From positions 22,825-86,824 of the forward strand of contig NZ_NADJ01000030.1 in NCBI RefSeq assembly GCF_002196705.1: 64,000 nt of DNA, written 5' to 3'. Positions 48,601 to 58,377 of the stretch are shown piece after piece. The DNA is from Desulfosporosinus sp. FKB (GTDB taxonomy: Bacteria > Bacillota > Desulfitobacteriia > Desulfitobacteriales > Desulfitobacteriaceae). The position numbers and the translations under genes were made by a program. Within the stretch, counting starts at the first letter, position 1; each line of letters opens with the position of its first letter. Below the pieces are notes generated by a model. The model was not told the origin of the DNA. It made no database searches and worked only from the letters and a program-made list of their open reading frames with translations.

Positions 48601-49524
48601 CTACCCGCGATTTGCGAAAAGTTCAGTGCTCAAATACCGCTCTCCAGTGTCCGGCGCAATAGCCACTACGTTTTTACCTTCACCCAAATCACTGGCAGCC
48701 TGAAGAGCCGCACTAACTGCTGCCCCTGAGGAAATGCCCACTAACAGCCCTTCTTGACTGGCAAGTTTGCGGGCGGTTTCTAAAGCATCATCATTGCTTA
48801 TCGAAACAATCTGATCCAGGATCGACGCATTCAAAACCTTGGGTACAAATCCGGCACCAATTCCTTGGATTTTGTGAGGCCCGGGTTTCCCACCTGATAT
48901 TACTGGAGATGAAGCTGGTTCTACACCAATAATTTTTACGTTGGAAAGATGTTCCTTCAAGATTTCACCCACCCCTGTGATCGTCCCCCCGGTACCAATT
49001 CCCGCAACAAAAGCATCAATATTACCAAGCTGTTCCAGAAGTTCTAAAACAGTACTTTTACGATGAGCTTCCGGATTAGCGAGATTTTCGAATTGTTGGG
49101 GCATAAAATAATCCGGATTTTCTCGAATAAGGCGTTCTGCCTCTTCGATAGCACCGTTCATGCCTGCTGAGCCCGGAGTCAGCACGAATTCAGCTCCATA
49201 AGCAGCCATAAGCAATCGTCGTTCTACACTCATCGTTTCGGGCATCACAACAATCAAACGATATCCGCGTGCGGCGGCAATCATTGCTAATCCAATCCCG
49301 GTATTCCCGCTGGTAGGCTCTACGATGGTTCCGCCGGGACGAAGTACTCCTCGCTTTTCGGCATCAATAACCATTCCTAAGGCTATCCGGTCTTTAATGC
49401 TTCCTCCAGGATTAAAGGCTTCAACCTTTACATAAATATTGGCCATTCCCGGTTTTACAATACGCTGCAGCTTTACCAAAGGCGTTTGACCAATCAAATC
49501 TGTAATCGAATTAACAACTCGCAT
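48601..49524 (-). CDS. cysK: Cysteine synthase A (O-acetylserine sulfhydrylase)
   Basis: 307 residues, PLP fold type II. PLP lysine in PGGSIKDRIALGM; substrate loop EPTSGNTGIGLAM; phosphate loop GIGTGGTITGVG. It makes cysteine from O-acetylserine and sulfide. It is monocistronic, with GAGG before ATG 49524. No T-box or S-box was seen upstream. A dispersed repeat copy lies just behind its promoter region. Confidence 0.95.
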   Translation of the reverse strand: MRVVNSITDLIGQTPLVKLQRIVKPGMANIYVKVEAFNPGGSIKDRIALGMVIDAEKRGVLRPGGTIVEPTSGNTGIGLAMIAAARGYRLIVVMPETMSVERRLLMAAYGAEFVLTPGSAGMNGAIEEAERLIRENPDYFMPQQFENLANPEAHRKSTVLELLEQLGNIDAFVAGIGTGGTITGVGEILKEHLSNVKIIGVEPASSPVISGGKPGPHKIQGIGAGFVPKVLNASILDQIVSISNDDALETARKLASQEGLLVGISSGAAVSAALQAASDLGEGKNVVAIAPDTGERYLSTELFANRG

Positions 49525-49591
49525 TTTAAATACCTCAATTCATATCAATTTACTATGTTTTAATGTTAGCAACAAAGAGGACCTTTGTCAA

Positions 49592-49690
49592 GTGAACTAG
49601 TTCAGCCAAAGCGCCTAGCCCATAACAAAAGTGCTCGCGCAGAAGGATGGACTCAACCTCCACCAATGGGAACCACTCCCACTTGTAATT
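49592..49690. repeat. Dispersed two-hairpin repeat, copy B (diverged)
   Basis: Begins GTGAACTAGTTCAGCCAAAG, matching copy A, then diverges in the middle (about 40 nt longer) and rejoins at CCACTCCCACTTGTAA. The 3' part of hairpin 2 is missing. It lies between the DUF3842 gene and cysK. Confidence 0.6.
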
Positions 49691-49704
49691 TTCCAAAGGA
49701 CATC

Positions 49705-50130
49705 TCAGTTGCTGTTTTGATCGCTGGCTAATCTCCGCTCAACGTCTATAACCAAAGTTTCTATTAAATGGGGTAAAGGAATGCGCTGAACTCCAACAAA
49801 TTGAATATTCCCCCGTTGAATTGGAATAAGTAACTTGTCAGCTTTGCTATTCGCAATAGCGCTTGCCATCCCTGGTGTTATTTCCCCCAACAACCCATAA
49901 ACCATAATTATTGCTGCTGAGCCCACAATCAGATCCACTCGACTGGCATTATAGCAAATTGCCGATTCTCCAGAGGCCCCCTCAGTTGCCCCGGCACGTA
50001 ACATTGCACCTGTAGCTAAGGCATTTGTACCTAGAGCTAATATTTCCAATTCGGGAATTTTCTTTCGTAATTGTTCAACAATATGCTTGCCTATTCCGCC
50101 GCCTTGCCCATCAATTACAGCTATACGCAT
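49705..50130 (-). CDS. DUF3842 family protein in the hyp operon
   Basis: 141 residues. Gly-rich N terminus MRIAVIDGQGGGIGKHIVEQ looks like a Rossmann-type nucleotide-binding loop. Other blocks: LGTNALATGAMLRAGA and DLIVGSAAIIMVYGLLGEITP. Function not established. ATG 50130 is chosen because GGAGGGTACT precedes it; it lies 19 nt after hypE, the last gene of hypFCDE. Its place suggests a hydrogenase- or nickel-linked role. Confidence 0.85.
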   Translation of the reverse strand: MRIAVIDGQGGGIGKHIVEQLRKKIPELEILALGTNALATGAMLRAGATEGASGESAICYNASRVDLIVGSAAIIMVYGLLGEITPGMASAIANSKADKLLIPIQRGNIQFVGVQRIPLPHLIETLVIDVERRLASDQNSN

Positions 50131-50149
50131 AGTACCCTCCTCCGCCTGC

Positions 50150-51142
50150 TCAACATATCCGAGGAAGGTGTTCGCCTTCAAGCATTCCGACAATTCGCTT
50201 TCCTCCCAGAGGAGTTTCCAAAAGCACAAACCCAGGTTTTCCTTCTTGAACAACCCCGATTTGAGCTGCTCGATGTCCCAAAGGATGAGCATGCATCGCC
50301 CGCAGAACGGTTTCGGCCGCCTCAGGCTTAACAATGACTAAGGCCTTTCCTTCATTAGCAAGATAAAGAGGGTCGAGCCCCAGCATATCGCAGGCCCCTT
50401 TTACCCCCGGAAGAATTGGTAACGACTCTTCCTTCAGGAGCATACTGACACCTGCTTGCTGCGCTAACTCATTTAAGGTTGTCGCAACTCCGCCGCGAGT
50501 GGGATCACGCATACATTTTACCCCGCCTTGAAAAAAGGAATCAATAAGCCCATTTAGCGGAGCGCAATCACTCGTTACAGGCGTTTCAAACTCCAGGCCT
50601 TCTCGATCAGACAGAATGGCGATCTCGTGATCCCCAATTGTTCCGGTAATAAGAATTACATCGCCGGGATGGATTTGTTGGGGGTTGACAAAATATCTAT
50701 TACTATATCCAATACCCGTTGTATTTATAAAAAGTTTATCGGCACTTCCGCGTTCCACAACTTTTGTATCCCCACAGACAATACTAATACCTGCTTCCTT
50801 GGCAGTATCTGCTACACTCTGAATAATGCGTTCCAGTTCCTCTAAGGGCAAACCTTCTTCTAATATCAATGCTAATGATAAAAACTTCGGCGATGCACCG
50901 CTTACTGCCAGGTCGTTAACTGTTCCGCATACAGCGAGTCTGCCGATATTTCCGCCGCGAAAAAACAAGGGGGAAACCACAAAAGAATCAGTCGTCACCG
51001 CCAGTTGCTCTTGCCCCGGCACGATCGTTGCATCGTTCATTTGATCTAAGAAAGAATTTCCTAAATACTTTTGAAAAAGACCGCGGATTAATTCATGGCT
51101 CAGCCGCCCACCGCTTCCATGGGCCATCATAATGCGTTCCAT
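50150..51142 (-). CDS. hypE: Hydrogenase maturation protein HypE
   Basis: 330 residues. ATP-binding fold of the PurM type (MAHGSGGRLSHELI, DSFVVSPLFF) and the essential C-terminal PRIC, whose Cys carries carbamoyl turned into cyanide for the NiFe site. ATG 51142 shares one base with the hypD stop. Works with HypF. Confidence 0.97.
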   Translation of the reverse strand: MERIMMAHGSGGRLSHELIRGLFQKYLGNSFLDQMNDATIVPGQEQLAVTTDSFVVSPLFFRGGNIGRLAVCGTVNDLAVSGASPKFLSLALILEEGLPLEELERIIQSVADTAKEAGISIVCGDTKVVERGSADKLFINTTGIGYSNRYFVNPQQIHPGDVILITGTIGDHEIAILSDREGLEFETPVTSDCAPLNGLIDSFFQGGVKCMRDPTRGGVATTLNELAQQAGVSMLLKEESLPILPGVKGACDMLGLDPLYLANEGKALVIVKPEAAETVLRAMHAHPLGHRAAQIGVVQEGKPGFVLLETPLGGKRIVGMLEGEHLPRIC

Positions 51143-52239
51143 TAATCGTCGCTCCTTTGATAATATCGGTAGTAGGCAGCGCAAGATCCTTCCGAAGAGA
51201 CCATGCAGGGGCCTACAGGTTTGAGAGGAGTACAGTGTTTACCAAACAAAGCACATTGTGTAGGATAAATCCGGCCTTTCAAAACTTCACCACATTGACA
51301 CCCCGGCGTTTCCGGCGAATGGAAAACTGGCAAAGAATATTTCCGTACTGCATCCCAAGAGCCAAACTCCTCTCTGATTCCTAAGCCACTCCCGGGGATT
51401 AATCCCATCCCGCGCCATGAAGCGTCCACCGGTTCAAATACTCTCTTTACAACCGTTTGGGCGTGAGGATTTCCTTCGGCCTTGGCGACTCGACGATATT
51501 GAATCTCAATATCCGAACGTCCTTCTTCCCGTTGCCGCAGCAGCATCACTATAGCCTCTAAAATGTCAAGGGCTTCAAATCCCGTCACGACTCCCGGTTT
51601 ACCAAATTCTTTAGCCATAAACTCGATTGGCTGGGTTCCGATAATGGCACAAACATGTCCGGGATCCAGAAAGGCATCCACATCCAGTTGCTCATCTTCA
51701 GCTAATAACCTTAAAACGGGAGGTACAATTTTATGCATTGACAAAACGCTAAAATTATTAATCCCTTCACGGTTGGCAATTTCCAGGCTGACGGCAACGG
51801 TTGGTGCCGTTGTTTCGAAGCCTACTCCCAGAAAAACGACATCCTTACCCGGGTTTTTATGAGCAATTTCCAAAGCGTCCTGGGTTGAATAAACAACACG
51901 TACATCAGCCCCTTCGGCTTTCAAAGCCTGCAGATTCTTTTTACTGCCGGGGACTCTGATCATGTCGCCAAAGGTCGTGGTAATCACATTCGATTGAGCA
52001 GCAAGATACAAGTAACGATCAATATCACTGCTGTCAGTGACACAAACCGGACACCCTGGACCGGAAATTAAGCGGACAGTCGGCGGCAGTAAATCCCTAA
52101 GCGCATTTTTAGCAATAGCAACAGTATGGGTCCCGCAAACTTCCATAATTGTAAAAGGTTTCGAAGCTAAGTGCTTAATTTCCTCTAGATACTCTCCCGC
52201 CTTTGCTAAGGCATCTTTACTCTCCTTCGGCATAGGCAT
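51142..52239 (-). CDS. hypD: Hydrogenase maturation protein HypD
   Basis: 365 residues. MEVCGTHT, GPGCPVCVTD, GVGFETTAPT and the C-terminal four-Cys Fe-S site (CQCGEVLKG...CALFGKHC...GPC...GSC) are intact. With HypC it carries the Fe(CN)2CO unit. ATG 52239 follows GGAGG at 6 nt and lies inside the end of hypC (23-nt overlap). Confidence 0.97.
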   Translation of the reverse strand: MPMPKESKDALAKAGEYLEEIKHLASKPFTIMEVCGTHTVAIAKNALRDLLPPTVRLISGPGCPVCVTDSSDIDRYLYLAAQSNVITTTFGDMIRVPGSKKNLQALKAEGADVRVVYSTQDALEIAHKNPGKDVVFLGVGFETTAPTVAVSLEIANREGINNFSVLSMHKIVPPVLRLLAEDEQLDVDAFLDPGHVCAIIGTQPIEFMAKEFGKPGVVTGFEALDILEAIVMLLRQREEGRSDIEIQYRRVAKAEGNPHAQTVVKRVFEPVDASWRGMGLIPGSGLGIREEFGSWDAVRKYSLPVFHSPETPGCQCGEVLKGRIYPTQCALFGKHCTPLKPVGPCMVSSEGSCAAYYRYYQRSDD

Positions 52240-52447
52240 CGGCAACCTCCAATAATAATTCTTCTGTCTCTTTGGCACTCTGATTGTCGATAACCCCAAT
52301 GGCAAAACCCGCGTGAACTAAAACATAGTCGCCGATCCCTGCCTCCGGTACCAGGTCAATACTAATTATTCGTTCATTCCCCATCATATCCACTTTAGCA
52401 ATAACACCGTCGACTGAGACAATTTTAGCTGGAATGGCTAAACACAT
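52217..52447 (-). CDS. hypC: Hydrogenase maturation chaperone HypC
   Basis: 76 residues starting MCLAIPAKIVSVDG; Cys2 binds iron in the family. It shuttles the Fe unit between HypD and the hydrogenase large subunit. It begins directly after the hypF stop. Confidence 0.97.
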   Translation of the reverse strand: MCLAIPAKIVSVDGVIAKVDMMGNERIISIDLVPEAGIGDYVLVHAGFAIGVIDNQSAKETEELLLEVADAYAEGE

Positions 52448-54739
52448 TTATAACACCTCATTTGCAATTAATACTTGTCCAAAGGCCAGCCCACCGTCTC
52501 CTGGCGGCAGTGTGCGTGAACGAATGACCTTGATGTTTGTATCCTTTAAGTTTTGAAGAACAGCCTCGGTGAGAAGTTTATTCTGGAACACCCCACCGCT
52601 TAGAGCAAGATGCCCATTATGTTGAAATTTCAGAGACAGCGCTGTAATAGCTCCGGCGATAGTCCGATGAAAACGATAGGCAATTTTTCCTCTGGATATT
52701 CCATTAAGACAGTCATGAACAATGGCTTTAAAAAGCGGCGCCACGCCGAGAATATATTCATTACCTTCAAGTCTGATTTCATAAGGATACTCAGAAACGT
52801 CCTCTGTCTCTTCATTTTCTCCACCTGAATTTACTTGTCTGAGAAATAATGTTGCCGTGCTCTCTAGTTCAATGGCAGCTTGTCCTTCGTACGTTACTTC
52901 TGTACATATCCCCAATAATCCGCTCACCGCATCAAACAGCCGACCTGCACTAGAAGTCTGAAAAATTTGAATATCTTTTTCCAATTGACGATCTAAGATC
53001 TTACGTTCGTTTGGGGGCAGGGTCTGCCAAAGCGGCAGTGTTTTTGTCCATTCTTCATCTGTAAGGAGAGTTTTCAGGTAAGCATAAGCCATGCGCACAG
53101 GATGTTTGGCACCTGCATCACCTCCTGGCAGCGGTAAATATTCAAGATGCCCTTTACGTTCATAACTTGCTGCATTCCCATAGAGAACTTCAAAACCCCA
53201 GATACACCGATCCTTCCCAAAGCCTGTTCCGTCGCAAATAATTCCTAAGGCTGGGTCCGATATTTCCCACTCTCCCAGTACACTTGCTAAATGGGCATGA
53301 TGGTGCTGGATCGAAATTTTTGGCTGTTCCTTCTCAAGAGCAAATCTTGTCAACTGATAATTAGGATGCTGATCATAAGCAATCACAGAAGGAGTAACGT
53401 TGACGACCCGCTGGAAGGATTCTAATTCCTGCTGAAAACGCTCCATTGTCTCAAAGCTCTCCATATCTCCGAGATACTGGCTGACAAAAGCCCGCTGACC
53501 ATCGGCCAGACAGAAAGCATTCTTTAAATCTCCGCCTAATCCTAAAATTGACTTTTTAAGCTTAGAAGTCGTTAAGGAAATCGGCAAAGGCACATAACCT
53601 CTAGCCCTTCGAAAAAAAACAGCTTCCCCTCCAATAAGTTGGATAACAGAATCATCACAAGGATGATAGATATCTCTGTCATGAACTAAAAAATAATCCG
53701 CAATACCGTTGAGCGACGTTAAGGCCTCTTCATTGGTATATACCAAAGGACGTCCGCTGAGATTAGCACTCGTCACAATCAAAAAATCATAAGGCCCATT
53801 AAATAGGAGATGATGAATTGGCGTATAAGGCAACATTATCCCTAAGGTATGAATACCGGGAGCAATGTTATCCGGCAATAAATTGGCCTGGTTTAGATTT
53901 CGTTCCAGTATCACTATCGGCGCGGCCGGGCTGAGTAACAATTCCTCTTCTTTTTTATCGATCAGGACTTCCTGGCGCGCCTTTTCTATGGAGCGTACCA
54001 TGAGGGCGAAAGGTTTGGCTCCTCGTTCTTTGCGTTTACGCAAACGCTCAATGGCCTCTCTGTTGCCTGCATCACAAACAAGATGAAACCCGCCTAAACC
54101 TTTAACAGCCAGAATTCCGCCCTGAACCAACTGATCGACGCCCATCCCCGGAATCAATCGGCCAGAGCTGTCAAGCAATTGAACTTTAGGTCCACACTCC
54201 TCACAAGCAACAGGCTGGGCATGAAAACGACGGTCTCGGGGATCTTGATATTCTTCCGCACAGGATTCACACATTGGAAACGTTGACATCGTTGTTTGAG
54301 CACGGTCATAAGGGACATCACGAATAATCGTATATCTTGGTCCGCAATTTGTGCAATTGGTAAAGGGATACTCAAAACGGCGATTGTTTTTATCTAACAT
54401 CTCATGTAAACAATCTTGGCATGTGGCGACGTCAGGAGAGATTAATACATCGGCATCTTCCTGAGCTTCGCTCCGGGTGATATGAAAAGAAGAATAATTT
54501 TCAAAGTTTGCCTCTTCAGAGCGGACCATTAATAGTTTTGCCAAGGGCGGCGAATCAGAAATTAAACGCTGCAGGAAACAATCCATGTTCTCTCCTTCTG
54601 CATGGATTGTCACTCCCTTACTTGAATTATTGACCCACCCTTTGATGTTCAGTTCTTCGGCTAGTTTAAATACAAAGGGTCGAAAGCCTACCCCTTGTAC
54701 AATTCCATTCAAATAGATTTTCTTGGCTTTAGAGGTCAT
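52448..54739 (-). CDS. hypF: Carbamoyltransferase HypF
   Basis: 763 residues in four parts: acylphosphatase (GIVQGVGFRPFVFKLAEEL), two zinc motifs (CQDCLHEM...CTNCGPRYT, CESCAEEY...CEECGPK), YrdC-like domain (GLGGFHLVCDAGN), and a Kae1-like C-terminal domain with HHHAHLASVLGEW. It moves carbamoyl phosphate to HypE to make the cyanide ligands. It leads hypFCDE-DUF3842, divergent from the hydrogenase genes. Confidence 0.97.
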   Translation of the reverse strand: MTSKAKKIYLNGIVQGVGFRPFVFKLAEELNIKGWVNNSSKGVTIHAEGENMDCFLQRLISDSPPLAKLLMVRSEEANFENYSSFHITRSEAQEDADVLISPDVATCQDCLHEMLDKNNRRFEYPFTNCTNCGPRYTIIRDVPYDRAQTTMSTFPMCESCAEEYQDPRDRRFHAQPVACEECGPKVQLLDSSGRLIPGMGVDQLVQGGILAVKGLGGFHLVCDAGNREAIERLRKRKERGAKPFALMVRSIEKARQEVLIDKKEEELLLSPAAPIVILERNLNQANLLPDNIAPGIHTLGIMLPYTPIHHLLFNGPYDFLIVTSANLSGRPLVYTNEEALTSLNGIADYFLVHDRDIYHPCDDSVIQLIGGEAVFFRRARGYVPLPISLTTSKLKKSILGLGGDLKNAFCLADGQRAFVSQYLGDMESFETMERFQQELESFQRVVNVTPSVIAYDQHPNYQLTRFALEKEQPKISIQHHHAHLASVLGEWEISDPALGIICDGTGFGKDRCIWGFEVLYGNAASYERKGHLEYLPLPGGDAGAKHPVRMAYAYLKTLLTDEEWTKTLPLWQTLPPNERKILDRQLEKDIQIFQTSSAGRLFDAVSGLLGICTEVTYEGQAAIELESTATLFLRQVNSGGENEETEDVSEYPYEIRLEGNEYILGVAPLFKAIVHDCLNGISRGKIAYRFHRTIAGAITALSLKFQHNGHLALSGGVFQNKLLTEAVLQNLKDTNIKVIRSRTLPPGDGGLAFGQVLIANEVL

Positions 54740-55127
54740 TTCCTTCTTCCAGCTTTCTAATTTCTACATCCAACTATTTTTGAATAAATGTTTCGTATCG
54801 GTGAACTCGTTCAGCTAAAGCTAAACATCACCACTTCCACTTGTAACGATGGAAGTCTTACAATTGTATGAAACAATTATCTTTCAGACTAATTCTGATA
54901 ACTCTCTTATTGTACACGCCAAACTCCTTATTCCACAAGTCTTAAGAAAGAAACCTTTTTTGTGAAAATATTTACTAGATCCAAATTTTGCTTAATTCTG
55001 AATAATTATTAAAAACAAGCAGGAAATAAATAGGTTATCTCGAATATATGTTGATAATAAGGAATTTCTATATTTTTACCCATTCGCAAAAGGGGACAAG
55101 ACATATTCAGGAGGTGTTCATCAAATT
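54740..55127. other. Divergent control region of hyp and hydrogenase operons
   Basis: About 390 bp. It holds repeat copy C (54801-54870) on the hypF side and an AT-rich stretch on the hydrogenase side, ending with AGGAGGTG before the small-subunit ATG. No clear promoter pair was found; a TTGTGA near 54960 weakly recalls CRP/FNR half-sites. Confidence 0.5.
54801..54870. repeat. Dispersed two-hairpin repeat, copy C
   Basis: Begins GTGAACTCGTTCAGCTAAAG; hairpin 2 reads CTTCCA-ACTTGTAACGA-like-TGGAAG, then TCTTAC, where copy A has CTCCC/GGGAG. Both arms changed together, so pairing is kept. Confidence 0.7.
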
Positions 55128-56210
55128 ATGGGGAATTTTGATTTACTCAAGGTCAAAGGGGTTTCTCGGCGTGACTTCATGAAGTTGATAGGAGCAACTA
55201 CAGCAGCGCTTGGATTACCCGAATTATTCGTACCCCAAGCAGCTTCAGCAATGGAACAAGCAATTAAGAAGCCCCCGGTTCTTTGGTTGGAAGGTATGGA
55301 CTGCACCGGATGTACGGAATCAACAATTGCCACGTTAAATCCCTCAGCAGCCGAACTGGTTCTTGACATGATCTCAATTCGGTACCATGAAACAATTATG
55401 GCCGGATCTGGAAATATAGCTGAAGAAGCATATCAAGACACCCTTAAAGACAAGTTTATTCTCGTTGTAGAAGGAGCTACCCCCGCTCAAGAAGATCGCT
55501 ACTGCATGGTCGGAGGAAAGCCTTTCCGCAAAACTCTTATCGAAGCTGCCAAAAAAGCCCAAGCCATCATTGCTATCGGAAGCTGCGCCTCGGAAGGCGG
55601 CGGAATTCCCGGCGCCTGTGCCACAGGAGCTGTGGGAGTTTCTGAGATTCTTAAAGCTGAGGGAATCAGCACTCCCCTGATCAATCTACCCTGCTGCCCG
55701 GTGAAGCCTACTACACTAATTGGTACGATTCTCTATTATCTGACTTATCAGAAGGTTCCGCCTCTTGATTCCCAAAATCGCCCAATAGCTTTCTATGGAA
55801 CATTATTACATGATAACTGCCCACGCCGCGGTCACTTTGAAAACGGAGAATTTCTTACAGATTGGAATGATCCGGCCCAAAAAGACTATTGTTTGCTTTT
55901 GAAAGGATGCAAAGGACCTAAGACTTTCACAGATTGTGCTCAAGTATGGTGGAATGACAACGCAAACTTCTGTATCAATGCCGGATCTCCCTGTTCCGGA
56001 TGTTCGGAAAAGAGCTTCTACAAACAATTTACCCCCTTGTATACTAAACAAGAGACTTTCAAACTTCCCGGCATAGGTCAGGTTAATGCCGATACGGTTG
56101 GTACCGTCATCGGAGGGGCTGCCGCCATCGGTCTCGGAGTTCATTTAATTGCTACAGCTGCAAGCGGAAGGCTGACTAACCAAGGCCACGGCCACAAGGA
56201 GGATTTATAA
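55128..56210 (+). CDS. hyaA: [NiFe] hydrogenase small subunit (group 1, Tat-exported)
   Basis: 360 residues. Tat signal SRRDFMKLIGATTAALG and an AXA-type site (QAASAME). Proximal cluster Cys in GMDCTGCTES, GSCASEGG, LPCCPV; distal and medial sites in CPRRGHFE, CLLLKGCKGP and CINAGSPCSGC. A C-terminal helix (IGGAAAIGLGVHLIATAAS) anchors it outside the membrane. It passes electrons from H2 to the cytochrome b. Confidence 0.96.
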   Translation: MGNFDLLKVKGVSRRDFMKLIGATTAALGLPELFVPQAASAMEQAIKKPPVLWLEGMDCTGCTESTIATLNPSAAELVLDMISIRYHETIMAGSGNIAEEAYQDTLKDKFILVVEGATPAQEDRYCMVGGKPFRKTLIEAAKKAQAIIAIGSCASEGGGIPGACATGAVGVSEILKAEGISTPLINLPCCPVKPTTLIGTILYYLTYQKVPPLDSQNRPIAFYGTLLHDNCPRRGHFENGEFLTDWNDPAQKDYCLLLKGCKGPKTFTDCAQVWWNDNANFCINAGSPCSGCSEKSFYKQFTPLYTKQETFKLPGIGQVNADTVGTVIGGAAAIGLGVHLIATAASGRLTNQGHGHKEDL

Positions 56211-56211
56211 G

Positions 56212-57774
56212 ATGACAAAGATTGTTGTCGATCCCTTAACAAGAATAGAGGGACACCTGCGGGTGGAAGTAGAAGTCGAGAATGGAAAAATTTCAGACGC
56301 TCATGTCATAGGAACTATGTACCGGGGAATTGAAGCGATGCTGCGCGGTAAGGATCCTCGCGATGCCACCTATGTAACTGAGCGTGTATGCGGAGTTTGT
56401 GCAGGCTCGCACGGTTGGGCGTCCTCTCTGGCTTTAGACCAAGCATACGGCGCTAACGTTCCGGCCGGGGGACGAATTATCCGCAACTTAATTCTGGGCG
56501 CCATGTGGCTGCACGATCATCCCTTACATTTTTATCATCTAAGTGCTCTCGATTATCTTGATGTAATGGCTGTTGCCCAATATCAGGGAAAAGATCCGGG
56601 TCTCCTTGCTGTCAAAGATAAAATTGTCAAGCTTGTCACCGCAGGAGATACTGCCCCCTTAACTCCACGTTATAAACCCGATGAATTCAGCGTTAAGGAT
56701 CCTGAGTTAGTGACCATGGCAGTGGCTCATTATCTAAAAGCCCTAGAAATGCAGGCCAAAGCTAAGAAAATGTCGGCCTTGTTCGCCGGCAAACAGCCCC
56801 ATCAATCTTCCATTGTTGTCGGCGGGGTCACGATGCTTCCCAATATTGAAGTTGTTGAGCAATTCCGTTCCATGCTGCTGGAACAACTGGATTTCGTTGA
56901 AAAAGTTTATCTCCAGGATGTCTTGACCTTCGGCACCGGGCCATTGCTGCCCTTAGCCCAAGCAGGGGTTGGCGGAGCAGGAGCGGTCAATTTCCTGTCT
57001 TATGGCGCCTTTGCTCAGGATGACGCCGGTAAAGACTTATTCCTTAAATCTGGCATTGTCATGGGCGGAGACTTAAGCAAGGTCTTACCTGTTGATGAAA
57101 CTAAAATCACTGAAGATGTCCAATACTCCTGGTATAAAGCCAGTACCAACGGCAAAACCCCCTTCACCGAGGACACAATTCCTGATCTTGATAAAAAAGA
57201 TGCATATTCCTTCGTAAAAGCACCCCGCTATGATGGTAAGCCCATGGAAGTAGGCCCTCTTGCCCGCATGCTTGTAATGCAGCCCAAGGGTTTAATGGAT
57301 ATAATTTCAAAATACAATATCAAGCCAGGTGCTGTCGCACGTCATGCAGCTCGTGCCTACGAAACTCTCCTACTCGCTAAAGACATGCTGACCTGGCTTG
57401 ACGCTCTGGAAAAAGAAATGGGATCTAATTTCCGCATTCATGATACGGAACACTGGGAGGCACCTGCCACAGGTCAGGGATCAGGATTAACCGAAGCCCC
57501 GAGAGGAGCCTTGGGCCATTTTGTTAAAGTTGCCAATCACAAAATCGAGAACTATCAGATGGTTGTACCCACCACCTGGAATTTTTCTCCTCGAGATGAC
57601 AAAGGTGTTCTTGGACCTTTCGAACAGGCACTAATAGGAGTACCTATTCCCGACCCCGATAATCCGGTGAACATTGTTAGAGTCGCTCGATCTTATGACC
57701 CATGCCTTGCATGCGCGATTCACCTCATCGATCCGGTGACAAATGATGTGAAAAAATTCCGGATCGGTTGGTAG
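56212..57774 (+). CDS. hyaB: [NiFe] hydrogenase large subunit
   Basis: 520 residues. N-terminal Ni ligands RVCGVCAGSH and C-terminal DPCLACAIH, followed by a 15-residue tail (LIDPVTNDVKKFRIGW region) removed by the protease encoded downstream after Ni insertion. It splits H2 outside the cell with the small subunit. It begins 1 nt after hyaA. Confidence 0.97.
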   Translation: MTKIVVDPLTRIEGHLRVEVEVENGKISDAHVIGTMYRGIEAMLRGKDPRDATYVTERVCGVCAGSHGWASSLALDQAYGANVPAGGRIIRNLILGAMWLHDHPLHFYHLSALDYLDVMAVAQYQGKDPGLLAVKDKIVKLVTAGDTAPLTPRYKPDEFSVKDPELVTMAVAHYLKALEMQAKAKKMSALFAGKQPHQSSIVVGGVTMLPNIEVVEQFRSMLLEQLDFVEKVYLQDVLTFGTGPLLPLAQAGVGGAGAVNFLSYGAFAQDDAGKDLFLKSGIVMGGDLSKVLPVDETKITEDVQYSWYKASTNGKTPFTEDTIPDLDKKDAYSFVKAPRYDGKPMEVGPLARMLVMQPKGLMDIISKYNIKPGAVARHAARAYETLLLAKDMLTWLDALEKEMGSNFRIHDTEHWEAPATGQGSGLTEAPRGALGHFVKVANHKIENYQMVVPTTWNFSPRDDKGVLGPFEQALIGVPIPDPDNPVNIVRVARSYDPCLACAIHLIDPVTNDVKKFRIGW

Positions 57775-57790
57775 AAAAGGAGGAAAGGAC

Positions 57791-58375
57791 ATGGTTAACC
57801 CGCTTGACCATCCATTAGCCCAACGGATAAGCCACTGGATTAATCTTATTAATTTTATAGTTCTAATCTTTACGGGATGGTTTATTCATTCTCCCCATCC
57901 TGGTATGCCAATGAATTTAATTCGAAATTTACATTTCTTGTTTATGTATTTTCTTCTCATTAACGGAGTTGTACGTTTTTATATTTCCTTTTTCGGGAAA
58001 AATAAGGACTATGATTCTATTTTGCTCAACATGCAAGATGTAAAAAATATCTGGCCGCAAACCAAGTACTACCTATTTTTGGGCAAACACCCTGAAACAG
58101 GTAAATACAACCCGCTACAAAAATTAGCATATATTGCGCTTCCTATTCTGGCAGTTATTCAGGCCTTTACAGGCTTTATTCTCTATAAACCTGTACAATT
58201 TGCAGGACTTGCTGACCTGGTAGGAGGGCTGACTGCTGTTCGCGGACTCCACTATCTTGTCATGTGGCTATTCATTGCAATTATCGCAATTCACGTTTAC
58301 TTGGTCTTTACAGCTGCCTACGAACAATTCCTGTTTATGTTCTTTGGCAAAATGAGGAATGAGAAGGGAATTTAA
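57791..58375 (+). CDS. hyaC: Hydrogenase cytochrome b subunit
   Basis: 194 residues, four membrane helices. N-terminal HPLAQRISHWINLINFIVL, GLHYLVMWLFIAIIAIHVYLVF and other His in helices are heme b ligands. It passes electrons from the small subunit to menaquinone. GGAGG precedes ATG 57791. Confidence 0.94.
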   Translation: MVNPLDHPLAQRISHWINLINFIVLIFTGWFIHSPHPGMPMNLIRNLHFLFMYFLLINGVVRFYISFFGKNKDYDSILLNMQDVKNIWPQTKYYLFLGKHPETGKYNPLQKLAYIALPILAVIQAFTGFILYKPVQFAGLADLVGGLTAVRGLHYLVMWLFIAIIAIHVYLVFTAAYEQFLFMFFGKMRNEKGI

Positions 58376-58377
58376 TC

